From contig NZ_JAPNKA010000001.1 in assembly GCF_026626635.1 (NCBI RefSeq), positions 7,440,001-7,504,000 of the forward strand: DNA of 64,000 bases, read 5' to 3'. The stretch comes from Archangium lansingense. GTDB taxonomy: Bacteria; Myxococcota; Myxococcia; Myxococcales; Myxococcaceae. Both the position numbers and the translations under genes were made by a program. The notes under the pieces were generated by a model. The model was not told the origin of the DNA. It did not search any database and saw only the letters and a program-made list of their open reading frames with translations. Below are positions 16,233 through 26,021 of the stretch, one piece after another (within the stretch, counting starts at the first letter, position 1; each line of letters begins with the position of its first letter).

Positions 16233-19200
16233 ATGGAGACCCTCCGCAAGCTCGTGGCCTTCATCCCGGGGCCCTACAAGAAGTGGGTGCTGCTCGCGCT
16301 GGTCCTCGTGGCCGCCGCGATCCCGCTCGTGCTGTGGCTGCGCGCCAGGAAGAAGCGCGACGCCCCCACGGTCCCGGGCACCCCGCCCACCCTCGGGCGC
16401 AACCGGCTGCGGCAGATCCACCAGCGCTTCCTGGCCGGGCTTCCGTGGCGGCAACGGGCCGCGGTGAAGGATCTGCCGGGCGCGGTGGTGCTCGGCCCCG
16501 CCGGCGCCGGCAAGTCCAAGCTCATCGAGCTGGACGTGGACTGGCAGCGTCAGGCCCGCCAGTACCTGCCCAGCAACACCAGCGACTCGCTGCTGCAGAT
16601 CTACCTGGGGCCGGACACCGTGGTGCAGGAGCTCTCGGCGCCGCTGCTCGAGGACGACACGCCGCAGGCGCGCCTGGCGCTACGGCGGCTGTGGAAGGAC
16701 ACGTTCGGTCAGCAGCAGGCGCTGGCCATCCTCGTGCTCGACGCGCGGTGGCTGGCCGAGACGCCGCCGGACGAGGTGCGGCGCACCGCGCAGCTGCTGC
16801 GCGGCAAGCTCAACCTGCTGGCCGAGATCCGCCATGGCCAGGTGGAGACGCGCCTGTGCCTGACGCACATGGATGAGCTGGAGGGCTTCGAGGACTTCGC
16901 GAACCTGCTGCGAGACCACCGGGTGCCGTTGTCCTTCGAGCTGCCCCGGCGCGGCGAGGAAGGAGCGCTGGCCTCGCTGCTGCAAACGCAGGAGCAATAC
17001 CTGGCGCTGGGGTTGACGTCGCTGCCCGTGGAGTCCTTCGAGCGCCTGGAGCACTTCTACTCCCAGGGCCACCGCCCCTTCGAGGCGCTCGCCCGCTTCG
17101 TCACCGCGCTGCTCGAGGGTGGGACGCTGGCCTTCGCGCCCCGGCTGTCGCGGGTGTACCTGTCCTCGCTCTCGCCCTCGGCGCGCGCGGCCGGGGTGCT
17201 CTCCGTGTCCGCCACGGCGAACGATGCCCAGGCCGTGCGCCAGCGCTATCTGCGTACCCACCTCAAGCGCAGCGTGATGTTGGCCGCGGCGTGCAGCTTG
17301 CCCATCCTGGCCGCCTACGCCCACTTCTCGTGGCGGCTGACCCAGACGCAGGAGCGGGTGAAGCGCTTCGAGGACACCGTCCAGCGCATGCGCGATCAGG
17401 GCCAGGAGGTGTCGGGCACCGTGGTCCAGGAGCAAGTGCTCGCGGCCGGCCAGTCCATGGATGTGCTGTGGCGGGCCATGTCCTACTGGCCGCTGCTGCC
17501 CTACAGCTTCACGGATGAGCGCGAGGGTCTGCGCCTGCGGCTGGCGCGCGGTATTCGCGAGGCTCACCTGCGCCCCGCCCTGGAGCGCTGCCACAAGCAG
17601 CCCAACCCGTGCCGCCCCGAACAGGTGGTCTTCACGCTGGCCGCGCTCCACGCCTCGCGAAACGAGGCGCTTGGCCAGTTCGTCCTCTCCAGCCTGCGCA
17701 GCCGCTCCTCTCTGGACTTCGTCCAGCAGGCCGGGACGGCCCCCGCCCCAGAGGCCGATAGCCTCGAGGCGAAGCGCTCATGGGTCACCTCCGTCAACCT
17801 GCTCGAGTCCCTGGTGGGGGACTATGTCCTCATCAGCGACAAGCCCTGGCAGGCGCCCACCACGACGGAGGACAGCTGGGCGCAATGGCCCTTCCGCGAG
17901 CCGCTCACGCTCGAGGCCCAGCTGGAGCCCTGGCAGGCCCACCTCAAGCGGCTGCAGGAGCTGCTGCACGATCAGTCCCTGGAGCCGTACGAGCTGGAGC
18001 GGCTGGATGCGGAGCTGGAGTCGATGCAGGAGGTGCGACGCCGGCTCCAGGCCCAGTTGGATGACAGCGCGCTGCTCGGCACGCTGCCGCGCGTGGTGGA
18101 TCTACTCAGCGCCTCGGAAGCCCGCGTGGACATGAGCCGCTTCAAGGGCCTGCCCTCGACGCTCAAGGCGGTGGCGTGGATGAATCAGAACCGCGAGGTG
18201 CTCACCGCCGTGCTGCGCATGGAGGAAGAGGCCTACCTGGGCGTCAAGGCCGTGCAGAAGATGACGGTGGCCGAGCTGCTCGTGCGCGAGGGGCTGTGGC
18301 TGCAGGGCCCTGACAATCACACCCACCAGGTGACGGTGCTGCAGAGCACCTTCGACTTCCGCCCGAGGGACAGCGCGCGTCAGCTCCACCAGGCCCTGCT
18401 GCGCTACTACGAGAAGACAGGCCGCATGCCCTTTGGCGGAGTCTCGGGGGACGAGGCGGAGCGCCGCGACGCATTCACCAGCGTGGCCGCCGAGCGCGTG
18501 GAGTTCGACACCCGCCTGCGCCCGCTGGTGGACGAGTTCACCCAGCGGCTGAAGAGCGCCGGGCTGCCCCTGGAGCAGGCCTCGCAGCGCCAGGAGCACG
18601 TGCAGCGCAAGGTGAACCAGTTCGCCATCCAGTACCGCCAGCGCCTCTTCCAGCGCGTGGCCAGCTACCACTTCAACGCGCCCGTGCCCGCCATGCTGTC
18701 CGGGGAGCTCTCACGCCTCACCCAGCCCTCCTCGGAGCTGGTGGACATGCTGCGCGACGTGGCACACGGCGCCAGCCTCGAGCCGCTCGAGGGCCCCTAC
18801 TACGAGTCGCTGCGCAACACCGTGGCGCCCTTCAAGCCCATCGCGCAGGTCATGAAGCCGGACGAGAGCGGCAACTACGCCGCGCTCAACCCCTACCGGG
18901 CCCTGATCGCGCAGCTGGTGGACGAGCTGAACGCCGTCCCCAAGGCCAGCTCGGCGACCGCCGCGGGCAAGGACGCGGGCAAGGAGGCGGGCAAGGGGGC
19001 CGGAGGCGCCGCGCGGCTCACGGAAATGCTCACGCCGCTGGGGCGGATCGCCCTCTCGATGATGCTCGAGGAAGAGGGCTCCTACCTGCACAAGGTGAAC
19101 GCGTGGCTCGATCAACAGGGCCTCATTGGCGAGCTGCGGCAGCCCTTCCTCCAGCCTTTCCTCACGGTACGTCAGCTGGGCCAGAAGGAGCTCGAACAGA

Positions 19201-19910
19201 AGCTGAACCATCAGTGGGAGGAGGCCTGGGGACGCATGCTGAAGCCCCTGTTGACCCGCTACCCCTTCGAGCCCACCGCCACGCAGGAGGTGGACGCGGG
19301 CGATCTGGAGGTGCTGCGCCGGCAGGATGGAGCCTTCTGGGACTTCGTGAACCGGGTGCTGACACCCGTCTGCGAGGAGCGCGGCCCGGAGTGGGTGCTG
19401 CGCGGAGCGCTGCAGGACCGGCTCACCCTTCCCGCCGAGCTGCTGCCCACGTTGGGAGGGCTGTCCCGGCTCTCCCGTTTGCTCTGGGACGCCGAGGGCA
19501 AACCCCGGCCGCTCATGCTCCAGATCATGCCCCTGCCGCTGCCCACCGCCCCGGCTCCGGGCAGCTTCGTCACCCTGGGCTCGCTCAAGTGCGGGAAGAC
19601 CACGGTGCTCGCCTATAACCAGAGCCCCTCCTGGCAGGAGTTCCCCGTGGCCTGGTGGGATCAGCAAACCGCCTCGCTCATGCTGGAGCTGCGCTCGCCC
19701 GAGCAGGAGTCCGTCCAGTACAGCTCGCTGGACAAGTCCCGCTCCGCCTGGGGCTGCTTCCGCCTGCTCGAATCCTCCACGCCCACTGGCGATCAGCACC
19801 GGCAATGGAACCTCCGCAACCGCAATGACAAGGACGCCAGCCACCTGCTGGAGATCCGCTTCGGGCTCAAGGGTGAACCCTGGGTCCCCTTCCGTGAGGT
19901 GCCGCGATGA
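16233..19910 (+). CDS. tssM: TssM (IcmF family), inner-membrane core protein
   Basis: A 1225-residue IcmF/TssM protein. It has an N-terminal membrane helix (WVLLALVLVAAAIPLVLWL), a cytoplasmic NTPase domain with Walker A GPAGAGKSK near residue 88, a second membrane helix near residues 348-365 (SVMLAAACSLPILAAYAHF) and a large periplasmic domain. An Ala/Gly/Lys-rich low-complexity stretch (about residues 907-928) interrupts the periplasmic part. TssM spans the periplasm to TssJ. The stop overlaps the tssJ start by four bases. Confidence 0.93.
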   Translation: METLRKLVAFIPGPYKKWVLLALVLVAAAIPLVLWLRARKKRDAPTVPGTPPTLGRNRLRQIHQRFLAGLPWRQRAAVKDLPGAVVLGPAGAGKSKLIELDVDWQRQARQYLPSNTSDSLLQIYLGPDTVVQELSAPLLEDDTPQARLALRRLWKDTFGQQQALAILVLDARWLAETPPDEVRRTAQLLRGKLNLLAEIRHGQVETRLCLTHMDELEGFEDFANLLRDHRVPLSFELPRRGEEGALASLLQTQEQYLALGLTSLPVESFERLEHFYSQGHRPFEALARFVTALLEGGTLAFAPRLSRVYLSSLSPSARAAGVLSVSATANDAQAVRQRYLRTHLKRSVMLAAACSLPILAAYAHFSWRLTQTQERVKRFEDTVQRMRDQGQEVSGTVVQEQVLAAGQSMDVLWRAMSYWPLLPYSFTDEREGLRLRLARGIREAHLRPALERCHKQPNPCRPEQVVFTLAALHASRNEALGQFVLSSLRSRSSLDFVQQAGTAPAPEADSLEAKRSWVTSVNLLESLVGDYVLISDKPWQAPTTTEDSWAQWPFREPLTLEAQLEPWQAHLKRLQELLHDQSLEPYELERLDAELESMQEVRRRLQAQLDDSALLGTLPRVVDLLSASEARVDMSRFKGLPSTLKAVAWMNQNREVLTAVLRMEEEAYLGVKAVQKMTVAELLVREGLWLQGPDNHTHQVTVLQSTFDFRPRDSARQLHQALLRYYEKTGRMPFGGVSGDEAERRDAFTSVAAERVEFDTRLRPLVDEFTQRLKSAGLPLEQASQRQEHVQRKVNQFAIQYRQRLFQRVASYHFNAPVPAMLSGELSRLTQPSSELVDMLRDVAHGASLEPLEGPYYESLRNTVAPFKPIAQVMKPDESGNYAALNPYRALIAQLVDELNAVPKASSATAAGKDAGKEAGKGAGGAARLTEMLTPLGRIALSMMLEEEGSYLHKVNAWLDQQGLIGELRQPFLQPFLTVRQLGQKELEQKLNHQWEEAWGRMLKPLLTRYPFEPTATQEVDAGDLEVLRRQDGAFWDFVNRVLTPVCEERGPEWVLRGALQDRLTLPAELLPTLGGLSRLSRLLWDAEGKPRPLMLQIMPLPLPTAPAPGSFVTLGSLKCGKTTVLAYNQSPSWQEFPVAWWDQQTASLMLELRSPEQESVQYSSLDKSRSAWGCFRLLESSTPTGDQHRQWNLRNRNDKDASHLLEIRFGLKGEPWVPFREVPR

Positions 19911-20371
19911 AGTTCCACGCCCTGCTCCACCCCGCTGCGTTGCTGCCGCTGCTCGCCGCCTGCCAGCCCTCCACACTTCAGCTGAACATCAAGTCGCCAC
20001 CTGGCACCAACCAGGGCCGCCCGCTCTACATGCTCGTGCGCAAGGTGGACGCCAAGCAGTACGCCGTCGAGTCCTATGGCGAGGTGGCCCCCCGCGTCTT
20101 CCAGCCCGACGAGAACGTAGTCATGTCGGAGCTCATCTACCCGGGCACCATTCAGCGCGTGAAGGTGAAGCTCCCCCCGGAGTCGCCGCTGGCTGTGTCC
20201 TTCCTCTTCACCGCCCCGGACGGCACCTGGCAGACGTTCGTCAACGCACCCGCTCCAGTCTCGCTCGACCTCGAGCTGCTCGAGGGCCGCATCCGCACCG
20301 GCACCGCGCCCGCGGAGCCCCCGAAGGGCCCCGCCGCCGACAAGCCGGCAGAGGGTGCTCAGCAGCAGTGA
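19907..20371 (+). CDS. tssJ: TssJ outer-membrane lipoprotein
   Basis: A 154-residue lipoprotein with a signal peptide and lipobox LLAAC (acylated Cys19), followed by a small beta-sandwich domain (RPLYMLVRKVDAKQYAVES, PDENVVMSELIYPGT) of the TssJ type and a disordered proline-rich tail. TssJ crowns the type VI membrane complex and docks TssM. The ATG overlaps the tssM stop. Confidence 0.88.
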   Translation: MKFHALLHPAALLPLLAACQPSTLQLNIKSPPGTNQGRPLYMLVRKVDAKQYAVESYGEVAPRVFQPDENVVMSELIYPGTIQRVKVKLPPESPLAVSFLFTAPDGTWQTFVNAPAPVSLDLELLEGRIRTGTAPAEPPKGPAADKPAEGAQQQ

Positions 20372-20411
20372 AGCTTCCAGCTCCGGACGGACCACTCAGA
20401 GGGCTCAAGAC

Positions 20412-23400
20412 ATGACACACTTCAATTACCTACTCGCGGCGGGCCTGTGCCTGCTGGCCTCTTGCAGTCCGCAGACTTCTCTCCCGGAGGCCGCGCCCAG
20501 CGAAGCCCCGGAGGAGCGCCCATCTGGAATCATGCCGCGCGCCCTGACGCCCGGCGTCGTCGCCAGCTCCCTCACCTGGAGCAGAGAAGAGCTCATCTTC
20601 GCTCCCCAGGACAGCTGCACGAGCCGTACGGAGCCGGTGACACTGTTCAACGGGACCGGCGCGAGCCGGACGATCTACTTCGCCTCCATCCAGAGCCCCT
20701 TCACGATCAAGGAGATCAAGAACGGGACCACGGTGGTTCAGCTGCCGGTCACCCTGCCGGCCAATGAAAGCCTCACCTTCACCCTGGAGCTCACGCCCAG
20801 GGACTTTGGCCCCGTCCAGGGCTCGCTCCTTCTGTTCAGCGATGACCCGATTCTGCCCAACCCCACCGTCTCCCTTTCGGGCGCTGGCACGGGGGCCTTT
20901 TTCAAGGTGGACGTGACCTCGCTCGCCTTCGGCAGCCAGACCCTGGGCTCGAGCACCTTCCGGGATGTACGGGTGAGCAATACCGGAGATGCGCCCCTCA
21001 CCTTCAGCGGGCGCGCCCCCGCGCTGCCCTTCTCGGTGCAGCTGGCCTCCACCTCAGGTCCCCTGCCCGCGGAAATCGTCGTGGACGCGCAGAGTTTCAA
21101 GGATCTGAGGGTCTCCTTTCAGCCCACCTCCAGCGGCTCCTTCCAAGCGAATCTGCCCCTGCAACGATCCCTCCCCTGCTCGCAGATGTTCGTGATCTCG
21201 CTCGCGGGCACCGCTCAGACGGCACCGGTCCTCACCGCCACTCCCGCCACGCTCGACTTCGGCCCCCAGCGGGTTGGGGTGGACAGTCCGGAGCGCCAGG
21301 TCACCATCCGCAATGTCAGCACCTCGTCCCTGACGCTCAATCATTCCTCGATCTCGCCGAACTTCACGGTCGTCTCCTCGACGCCCACGCTGCCGCGCCT
21401 GGTGAGCCCCAATGAGGACGTGGTCATCAAGGTGAAGTTCAGTCCCGTGAATGACATTGCCTCCTCGGGCGCGCTCACCCTCTCGGCCAGTGGACAGGGA
21501 ACGAACTTCGAGGTGCCTCTGCTAGGCGCCGGGACCAGGCCCCTCATCACGTTCGAACCGTCCGCGCTCGACCTTGGCAGCCAGCGCGCGGGCACCGCCA
21601 GCACGGCCATGAACGTCACGGTGAGGAACGGGCGGGCCTTCGAGATGAAGGGGCTGACCGCCTCGGTCTCCGGGCCATTCCTCATCTCTCCCTCCAGCTT
21701 CAATCTGCCCGCCAATGGGACCTTCCCCCTGCAGGTGGTCTTCTCTCCCCTGGCATCGAACTCAGGGCAGATGCTGGGCAGCGTCACCGTCTCCGGCATG
21801 TCCTCCGAGCCGGTGTTCTCCCTTCCACTCCAGGGAACGGCGGTACGCACGCAGCTGACCCTGAATCCCGGGACGGTCGATTTTGGCGATGTGGTCGTGG
21901 GCACGACCGCCTCGCGGCAGTTCACCCTCACCAATCCCAGCCCGCTGGACGTCACCCTCCACGATGTGCCGGTGCAGCCGCCCTTCTCCATCGTGCTACC
22001 CCAGACCCCCGCGGGCATGGTCATCCCAGCCAACGGCGGCCACCTGGCGCTCGAGGTGAGGTTCACGCCTGACGCACGGCAGTCCTCCCAACAGTCCGTC
22101 AATGTCTCGAGCAATTCCACCAGTCCCAGTCCGGTGCTGGCGCTCAGCGGCAAGGGCGTTGCCCCCATGCTGACCTTGTCCGTCACCAGCCTGGACTTCA
22201 GGAACAAGATCGTGGGGGGTGAGTACTCCAGCCCCGTGACCGTCACCAACTCTGGTGACTCGGAGGTGAAGTTGAGCACCTCCGTCGAATCGCCCTTCCG
22301 GGTGCAGGGACTTCCACCTTCGACGAGGCTGGCATCACAAGGCTCTGTCACCATTCAGGTCGTCTTCGCCCCTACCTCCCTGGCCTCCGTGGAGAAGAGC
22401 CTGAGGTTCCTGGATGAGGACAACGTGGAAATGGCTCGCATGCAGCTGACGGGAAGTGCCAACGGCCCGGTCCCCATCTTCTCTCCCGAGCTCGAGCTCG
22501 ACCTTGGCTCGGTGCAGGTCGCGAAGGCTTGCAGCAAGACGGATACCAGCTTCAATCCAAACAAGCCTCAGCCGGTGTCCATCTCCAACAGCAGCAGCGC
22601 CACCAATCCCCTGAAGATTCAGGGCATCGCGACCAATCCGCCCTTCAGCGTCATCCTGCCCTCCGGTACTCCCTTCCCCACCCCGGGCAGTACGCTCAAC
22701 CTGCAGCCTGGAGAGGTTCTCCTGCTGGATGTCTGCTTCGTGCCTACTCAGGAGACGCCCGCGAACAGCGAGGAAGAGGGAGGCCTGAGGATCTCCTATG
22801 AGGGAAACACCTCCGACAAGGTCATCAAGTTGGTGGGCCGGGGAGCGATGGCCAGTTTGACGTTGGACAGGACGGCCGTGGACTTCGGCGCCGTGCCGCT
22901 GGGTGGATTCCGAGAGGTGCCGCTCACCCTCAGAAACCCAGGCGAGCTGCCCGTGAGGCTCACCGAGGTCATCTCCACCAACCCCCTCTTCTCCTTCCGC
23001 GACGTGTCCTGGCCCAAGGAGCTCGATCCCCTGGATGAGGTCTATTTCTTCGCGAGCTTCCTTCCCGTCACCGACGGCAACTTCAGCGCCAGCCTTCAAA
23101 TCAAGACGGAGAACGCGGGCACACTGACGCTCCCGATGGTGGGCACGGGGGCCTCGGCGAAAGCGGCCCTGTCCCTGAGCTCGCACAACTTCGGCAGCCT
23201 GCAGGTGGGAAACACCAGCACGCCGATCAGCGTCTACATCTCGAACGTGGGCACCGCTCCCCTGCTCTTCAACGGAGCGACGACGACGACAGGCGACTTC
23301 ACCTTCGAGACCGAGCTGCCCAACGCGGGGTGGCCCGTGCAAATCGATCCGCAGGCCCAGCACGAGCTCAAGGTCTTCTTCAAGCCAAGACGGGCGGGCG

Positions 23401-25334
23401 TGTTGTCAGGCACCCTCTCCCTCACCAGCAATGCGCAGGCGGCTCCCCTGCAGGTGTCCCTGCAAGGCACGGGACTGGGGCTGGTGGAGATCCTGCCTGC
23501 TTCGCTCGACTTCGGGTCCGCCAATGTGGGCGATCCCGCCCGCGAGGGCCTTGTCACCATCGTGAACAGCACCGTCGATCCGGTGAACATCACCGGCATC
23601 ACCACCAGCAATCCGGATGAGTTCGCGGTGGTCCCGACGCCCTTCCCCTCCAAGGTGCTGCAGGCCAATGAATTCCTGGCCATTCCGCTCCACTTCAAAC
23701 CCAAGCACCTGGGCCAGCGCAGCGCGACGCTCAACATTCCCATGGGCGTGAGCTCGCGGCAGGTCGCGCTGACCGGAGTGGGCACCTCTCCCGAGCTGGA
23801 GTTGTTGCCCTCGGGGGTCATGGATTTTGGTGGGGTGAAGATCAACACGCCCTCGGCCGCTGACGCGGGCATCCTCACGCTCATCAACCGGGGAAGTAGC
23901 GCGTCGGGCTCCGACGCGGGTTACCCGGGCGTGATCACCTTGTCCAAGCTGGAGCTGTCTGGAGCCGACAGTGCGAACTTCGAGCTGGGACAGCTACCGC
24001 TGCCACAGGAACTGCAACCGGGCGCCCAGCTCCAAGTGCCGGTGACCTTCCGCCCCACGCAGCAAGGGGCGTTGACGGCCTCGCTGTTCCTGACGACAGG
24101 CCCCCTCTCCGGTGCGGATGGAGGGGTCGGTGGGCACGCGAGGACGGTGTCTCTGACGGGCATGGGTCTCTCCAGCGTGCTCGAGCTCTCGAACAGGGAG
24201 CTCAACTTCGGCATGCAGGTGGGCGGCCGCACGTCGGAGCCGAAGTCCTTCACGATCACCAACAAGGGCGGCAGGGCCATCACGCTGGTGATGGATGTGG
24301 AGGGAGAGCAGTTCTCTCACTTCACGATGCAGGTCACGGATGCCCGCACGGGCGCCCCCAAGAACCCACCCTACCTCCTGGAAGGAGGAAGCACCGCGAA
24401 GGTGAGCGTGAGGTTCACGCCGCTGGCGGGCGTCTCTTCCGATGCGCAGGTGAGGATCCGCAGCAATGACGGAGACGACGATTCCGTGCCCTTGAAAGGC
24501 CTGGGTATGTTCAGCGACCTCGAGGCAGATGTGGAGAACCTGGAGGTGGACTTCGGCACGGTCCTCGCGCCATCCGATCCGAAGAACGTCAGCCGCTTCC
24601 TGACCATCACCAACACGACCACGCAGGACGTCACCCTCAACGCACCTGTGCTGGAGGGGCCTGCTCCCAGCCACTTCGAGCTGCTCGAGCAATGGACGGC
24701 GGGGACGGTGCTGTCCGCCAACCAGCGCGCGACCTTGAAGCTGGGCTACCGGGCCCAGGAGGCGACCAACTCCGAGGCGACCCTGGTGGTGAGCACCACG
24801 AAGAGCACCAGTGATCAGGCCCTGCGGGTGAGCCTGACGGGCCGGGCGGTGACGAACTTCCTCTCGGTCACTCCGATGGACCTGGACTTCGGCTTCGTGG
24901 ACATCGGGGGACAGAGCGATCCCACGGAGATCACCCTCACCAACGAGGCCAGGGTGGATCGCCTGGTGCGAGTGGAGAGCGCGAATCCGGCCTTCGAAGT
25001 GGAGGCCAGTGAGCTGACCAGCCCGCTAGAACCCGGAGAGAGCGCGACCCTCCGGGTGACGTTCCATCCAACGGAGGGGGGCACCTCTTCCGGCGAGCTG
25101 CGGCTGAGGCTGCAGGGCGAGGACTCCGCGGACATCGTCATCAAGCTGCGAGGCCAGGGCCGAACGCTCGAGATAGAGGGCGGCGCGTGCTCGTGCGGTG
25201 CGGGCGGAGGCAACGCCCTGCTGGGGCTGCTTGGTCTGGTGGCCTTGCGCGGCAGGCCCAGACCGCGCGTCAGGGGGGACGAACCTGGTACCAAACGGGT
25301 ACCAAATCCGGCGAACGTTCCTGAACGCCGCTGA
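20412..25334 (+). CDS. Giant ASH-repeat lipoprotein with MYXO-CTERM-like tail
   Basis: A 1640-residue protein with a lipoprotein signal (LLAAGLCLLASC) and about 14 repeats of roughly 105 residues, each opening with a form of LDFGxxxVGxxxxxxVTxxN (VDFGDVVVG, LDFGSANVG, LDFGFVDIG). These are ASH/choice-of-anchor-D immunoglobulin-like domains. Near the C-terminus it has CSCGAGGG, a hydrophobic stretch ALLGLLGLVAL and an Arg cluster, the layout of a MYXO-CTERM surface signal. I chose ATG 20412 because the signal peptide starts there. It follows tssJ by 40 bp and may be a surface factor tied to the secretion system; that link is only positional. Its last 26 codons lie inside a direct repeat shared with the tRNA-Arg flank. 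Confidence 0.8.
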   Translation: MTHFNYLLAAGLCLLASCSPQTSLPEAAPSEAPEERPSGIMPRALTPGVVASSLTWSREELIFAPQDSCTSRTEPVTLFNGTGASRTIYFASIQSPFTIKEIKNGTTVVQLPVTLPANESLTFTLELTPRDFGPVQGSLLLFSDDPILPNPTVSLSGAGTGAFFKVDVTSLAFGSQTLGSSTFRDVRVSNTGDAPLTFSGRAPALPFSVQLASTSGPLPAEIVVDAQSFKDLRVSFQPTSSGSFQANLPLQRSLPCSQMFVISLAGTAQTAPVLTATPATLDFGPQRVGVDSPERQVTIRNVSTSSLTLNHSSISPNFTVVSSTPTLPRLVSPNEDVVIKVKFSPVNDIASSGALTLSASGQGTNFEVPLLGAGTRPLITFEPSALDLGSQRAGTASTAMNVTVRNGRAFEMKGLTASVSGPFLISPSSFNLPANGTFPLQVVFSPLASNSGQMLGSVTVSGMSSEPVFSLPLQGTAVRTQLTLNPGTVDFGDVVVGTTASRQFTLTNPSPLDVTLHDVPVQPPFSIVLPQTPAGMVIPANGGHLALEVRFTPDARQSSQQSVNVSSNSTSPSPVLALSGKGVAPMLTLSVTSLDFRNKIVGGEYSSPVTVTNSGDSEVKLSTSVESPFRVQGLPPSTRLASQGSVTIQVVFAPTSLASVEKSLRFLDEDNVEMARMQLTGSANGPVPIFSPELELDLGSVQVAKACSKTDTSFNPNKPQPVSISNSSSATNPLKIQGIATNPPFSVILPSGTPFPTPGSTLNLQPGEVLLLDVCFVPTQETPANSEEEGGLRISYEGNTSDKVIKLVGRGAMASLTLDRTAVDFGAVPLGGFREVPLTLRNPGELPVRLTEVISTNPLFSFRDVSWPKELDPLDEVYFFASFLPVTDGNFSASLQIKTENAGTLTLPMVGTGASAKAALSLSSHNFGSLQVGNTSTPISVYISNVGTAPLLFNGATTTTGDFTFETELPNAGWPVQIDPQAQHELKVFFKPRRAGVLSGTLSLTSNAQAAPLQVSLQGTGLGLVEILPASLDFGSANVGDPAREGLVTIVNSTVDPVNITGITTSNPDEFAVVPTPFPSKVLQANEFLAIPLHFKPKHLGQRSATLNIPMGVSSRQVALTGVGTSPELELLPSGVMDFGGVKINTPSAADAGILTLINRGSSASGSDAGYPGVITLSKLELSGADSANFELGQLPLPQELQPGAQLQVPVTFRPTQQGALTASLFLTTGPLSGADGGVGGHARTVSLTGMGLSSVLELSNRELNFGMQVGGRTSEPKSFTITNKGGRAITLVMDVEGEQFSHFTMQVTDARTGAPKNPPYLLEGGSTAKVSVRFTPLAGVSSDAQVRIRSNDGDDDSVPLKGLGMFSDLEADVENLEVDFGTVLAPSDPKNVSRFLTITNTTTQDVTLNAPVLEGPAPSHFELLEQWTAGTVLSANQRATLKLGYRAQEATNSEATLVVSTTKSTSDQALRVSLTGRAVTNFLSVTPMDLDFGFVDIGGQSDPTEITLTNEARVDRLVRVESANPAFEVEASELTSPLEPGESATLRVTFHPTEGGTSSGELRLRLQGEDSADIVIKLRGQGRTLEIEGGACSCGAGGGNALLGLLGLVALRGRPRPRVRGDEPGTKRVPNPANVPERR

Positions 25335-25346
25335 ACGCCACCAGAC

Positions 25347-25385
25347 AAAAAAATGCCCTGCTTCCGGGGACTTGGGAAGCAGGGC
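25347..25385 (-). terminator. Terminator copy in left repeat
   Basis: On the - strand a stem of 10 bp (GCCCTGCTTC / GAAGCAGGGC) with an 11-base loop is followed by ATTTTTTTG, a Rho-independent terminator. It is the copy of the tRNA-Arg terminator and would stop transcripts leaving the island leftwards before they run antisense into the ASH-repeat lipoprotein gene. Confidence 0.65.
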
Positions 25386-25388
25386 GAG

Positions 25389-25437
25389 TGGCCCCGGCTG
25401 GAATCGAACCAGCGGCCTGCGGTTTAGGAAACCGCCG
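25389..25437 (-). pseudogene. Truncated tRNA-Arg (3' 49 nt only)
   Basis: The sequence is identical to the 3' 49 nt of the tRNA-Arg(CCT) at 58146-58219: anticodon arm, variable loop, T arm and 3' acceptor strand. The D arm and 5' acceptor strand are absent and the sequence becomes unrelated at 25438, so it cannot fold into a tRNA. It is best explained as an attachment-site copy. Confidence 0.85.
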
Positions 25438-25561
25438 TCCGCTGATTCTATCCCTTCCCCTGGCTTCCTCTGCCTTCCCATCCTGTTGGTTTTCTTCACG
25501 TTTCTGCCTCCCTACGATTCTGGCCGTTACCCGGCGTTACCCTCGTTTGCCCTGCTTTCTC

Positions 25562-25699
25562 TCAACGATGACTCAACGGTCTCAACACGTCGGCCACCAC
25601 CTCGGCCCCCTTCTGTAGGTGCTCCGGCAGCGCGCGGGCGTACCGGTCGGCCGTCGTGCGGGGGTCCGCATGGCCCAGGACGAGCTGCGCCAAGCCTTG
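25562..25699 (-). pseudogene. Tyrosine-recombinase (integrase) C-terminal remnant
   Basis: The - strand encodes LAQLVLGHADPRTTADRYA followed by RALPEHLQKGAEVVADVL and a stop. This matches the end of a phage-type integrase: the box around LGH, then the catalytic tyrosine in the RYA motif. Nothing of the upstream catalytic core remains; the frame runs into an IS91-type transposase fragment instead. It lies about 125 bp inside the left repeat, where an island integrase is expected. Confidence 0.65.
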
Positions 25700-25711
25700 T
25701 GCGGGCATGGC

Positions 25712-25876
25712 CCCTCTTTTCTCCAGGAGGCGCAGCACCCGGTGGCGCACCACCCTCAGCAGGCGCTCCACCTCGTCTTGCGTGGGTGGCGGCAACGGCT
25801 CGAAGTGCACGCCGCCCTCCCTCTGCACGAAAGCACCGTCTGGCACCAGCGAGTGGAAGTGCGGCGTCACCTGCAA
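25712..25876 (-). pseudogene. IS91-type transposase fragment (left)
   Basis: About 55 codons resemble the middle of IS91/IS801-type transposases: VTPHFHSLVPDGAFVQ (the HFH motif), then FEPLPPPTQDEVERLL and RVLRLLEKRG. It is joined in frame to the integrase remnant and has no N-terminal zinc-binding part. A fragment of the same transposase type, its N-terminal part, lies at the opposite island end (57668-57826), so this element type has helped to shape both ends. Confidence 0.6.
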
Positions 25877-26021
25877 GGCCGGCTTGCGGCTGCTGGCCAG
25901 GGGGTCATGGTGCATGCCGGCGCCGAACACCGCCAACGGGAGCGCGGGCTACTCAGCCCACCAGCGCCTCCTCCGCTCCCTCTTCCTACTCACCCGAAAC
26001 TGCGAAACTCGAACTTAGTCG

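Larger units (their letters stand above)
25257..25437. repeat. Direct repeat A (left island end, att-like)
   Basis: This 181-bp segment recurs at 57900-57930 plus 58045-58194, the second copy being split by a 112-bp insertion. My hand alignment gives about 8 mismatches. It contains the 3' 49 nt of tRNA-Arg(CCT) (25389-25437), the tRNA terminator, the paired element ggtaccaaacgggtacc, and the last codons of the ASH-repeat lipoprotein. Similarity stops abruptly at 25437, inside the tRNA sequence, as expected for a tRNA attachment site. I read it as the outer boundary of a genomic island. Confidence 0.8.

Noticed and set aside
25389..25437. Second functional tRNA-Arg
   Set aside because: Only the 3' 49 nt are present; the D arm and 5' acceptor strand are replaced by unrelated sequence.
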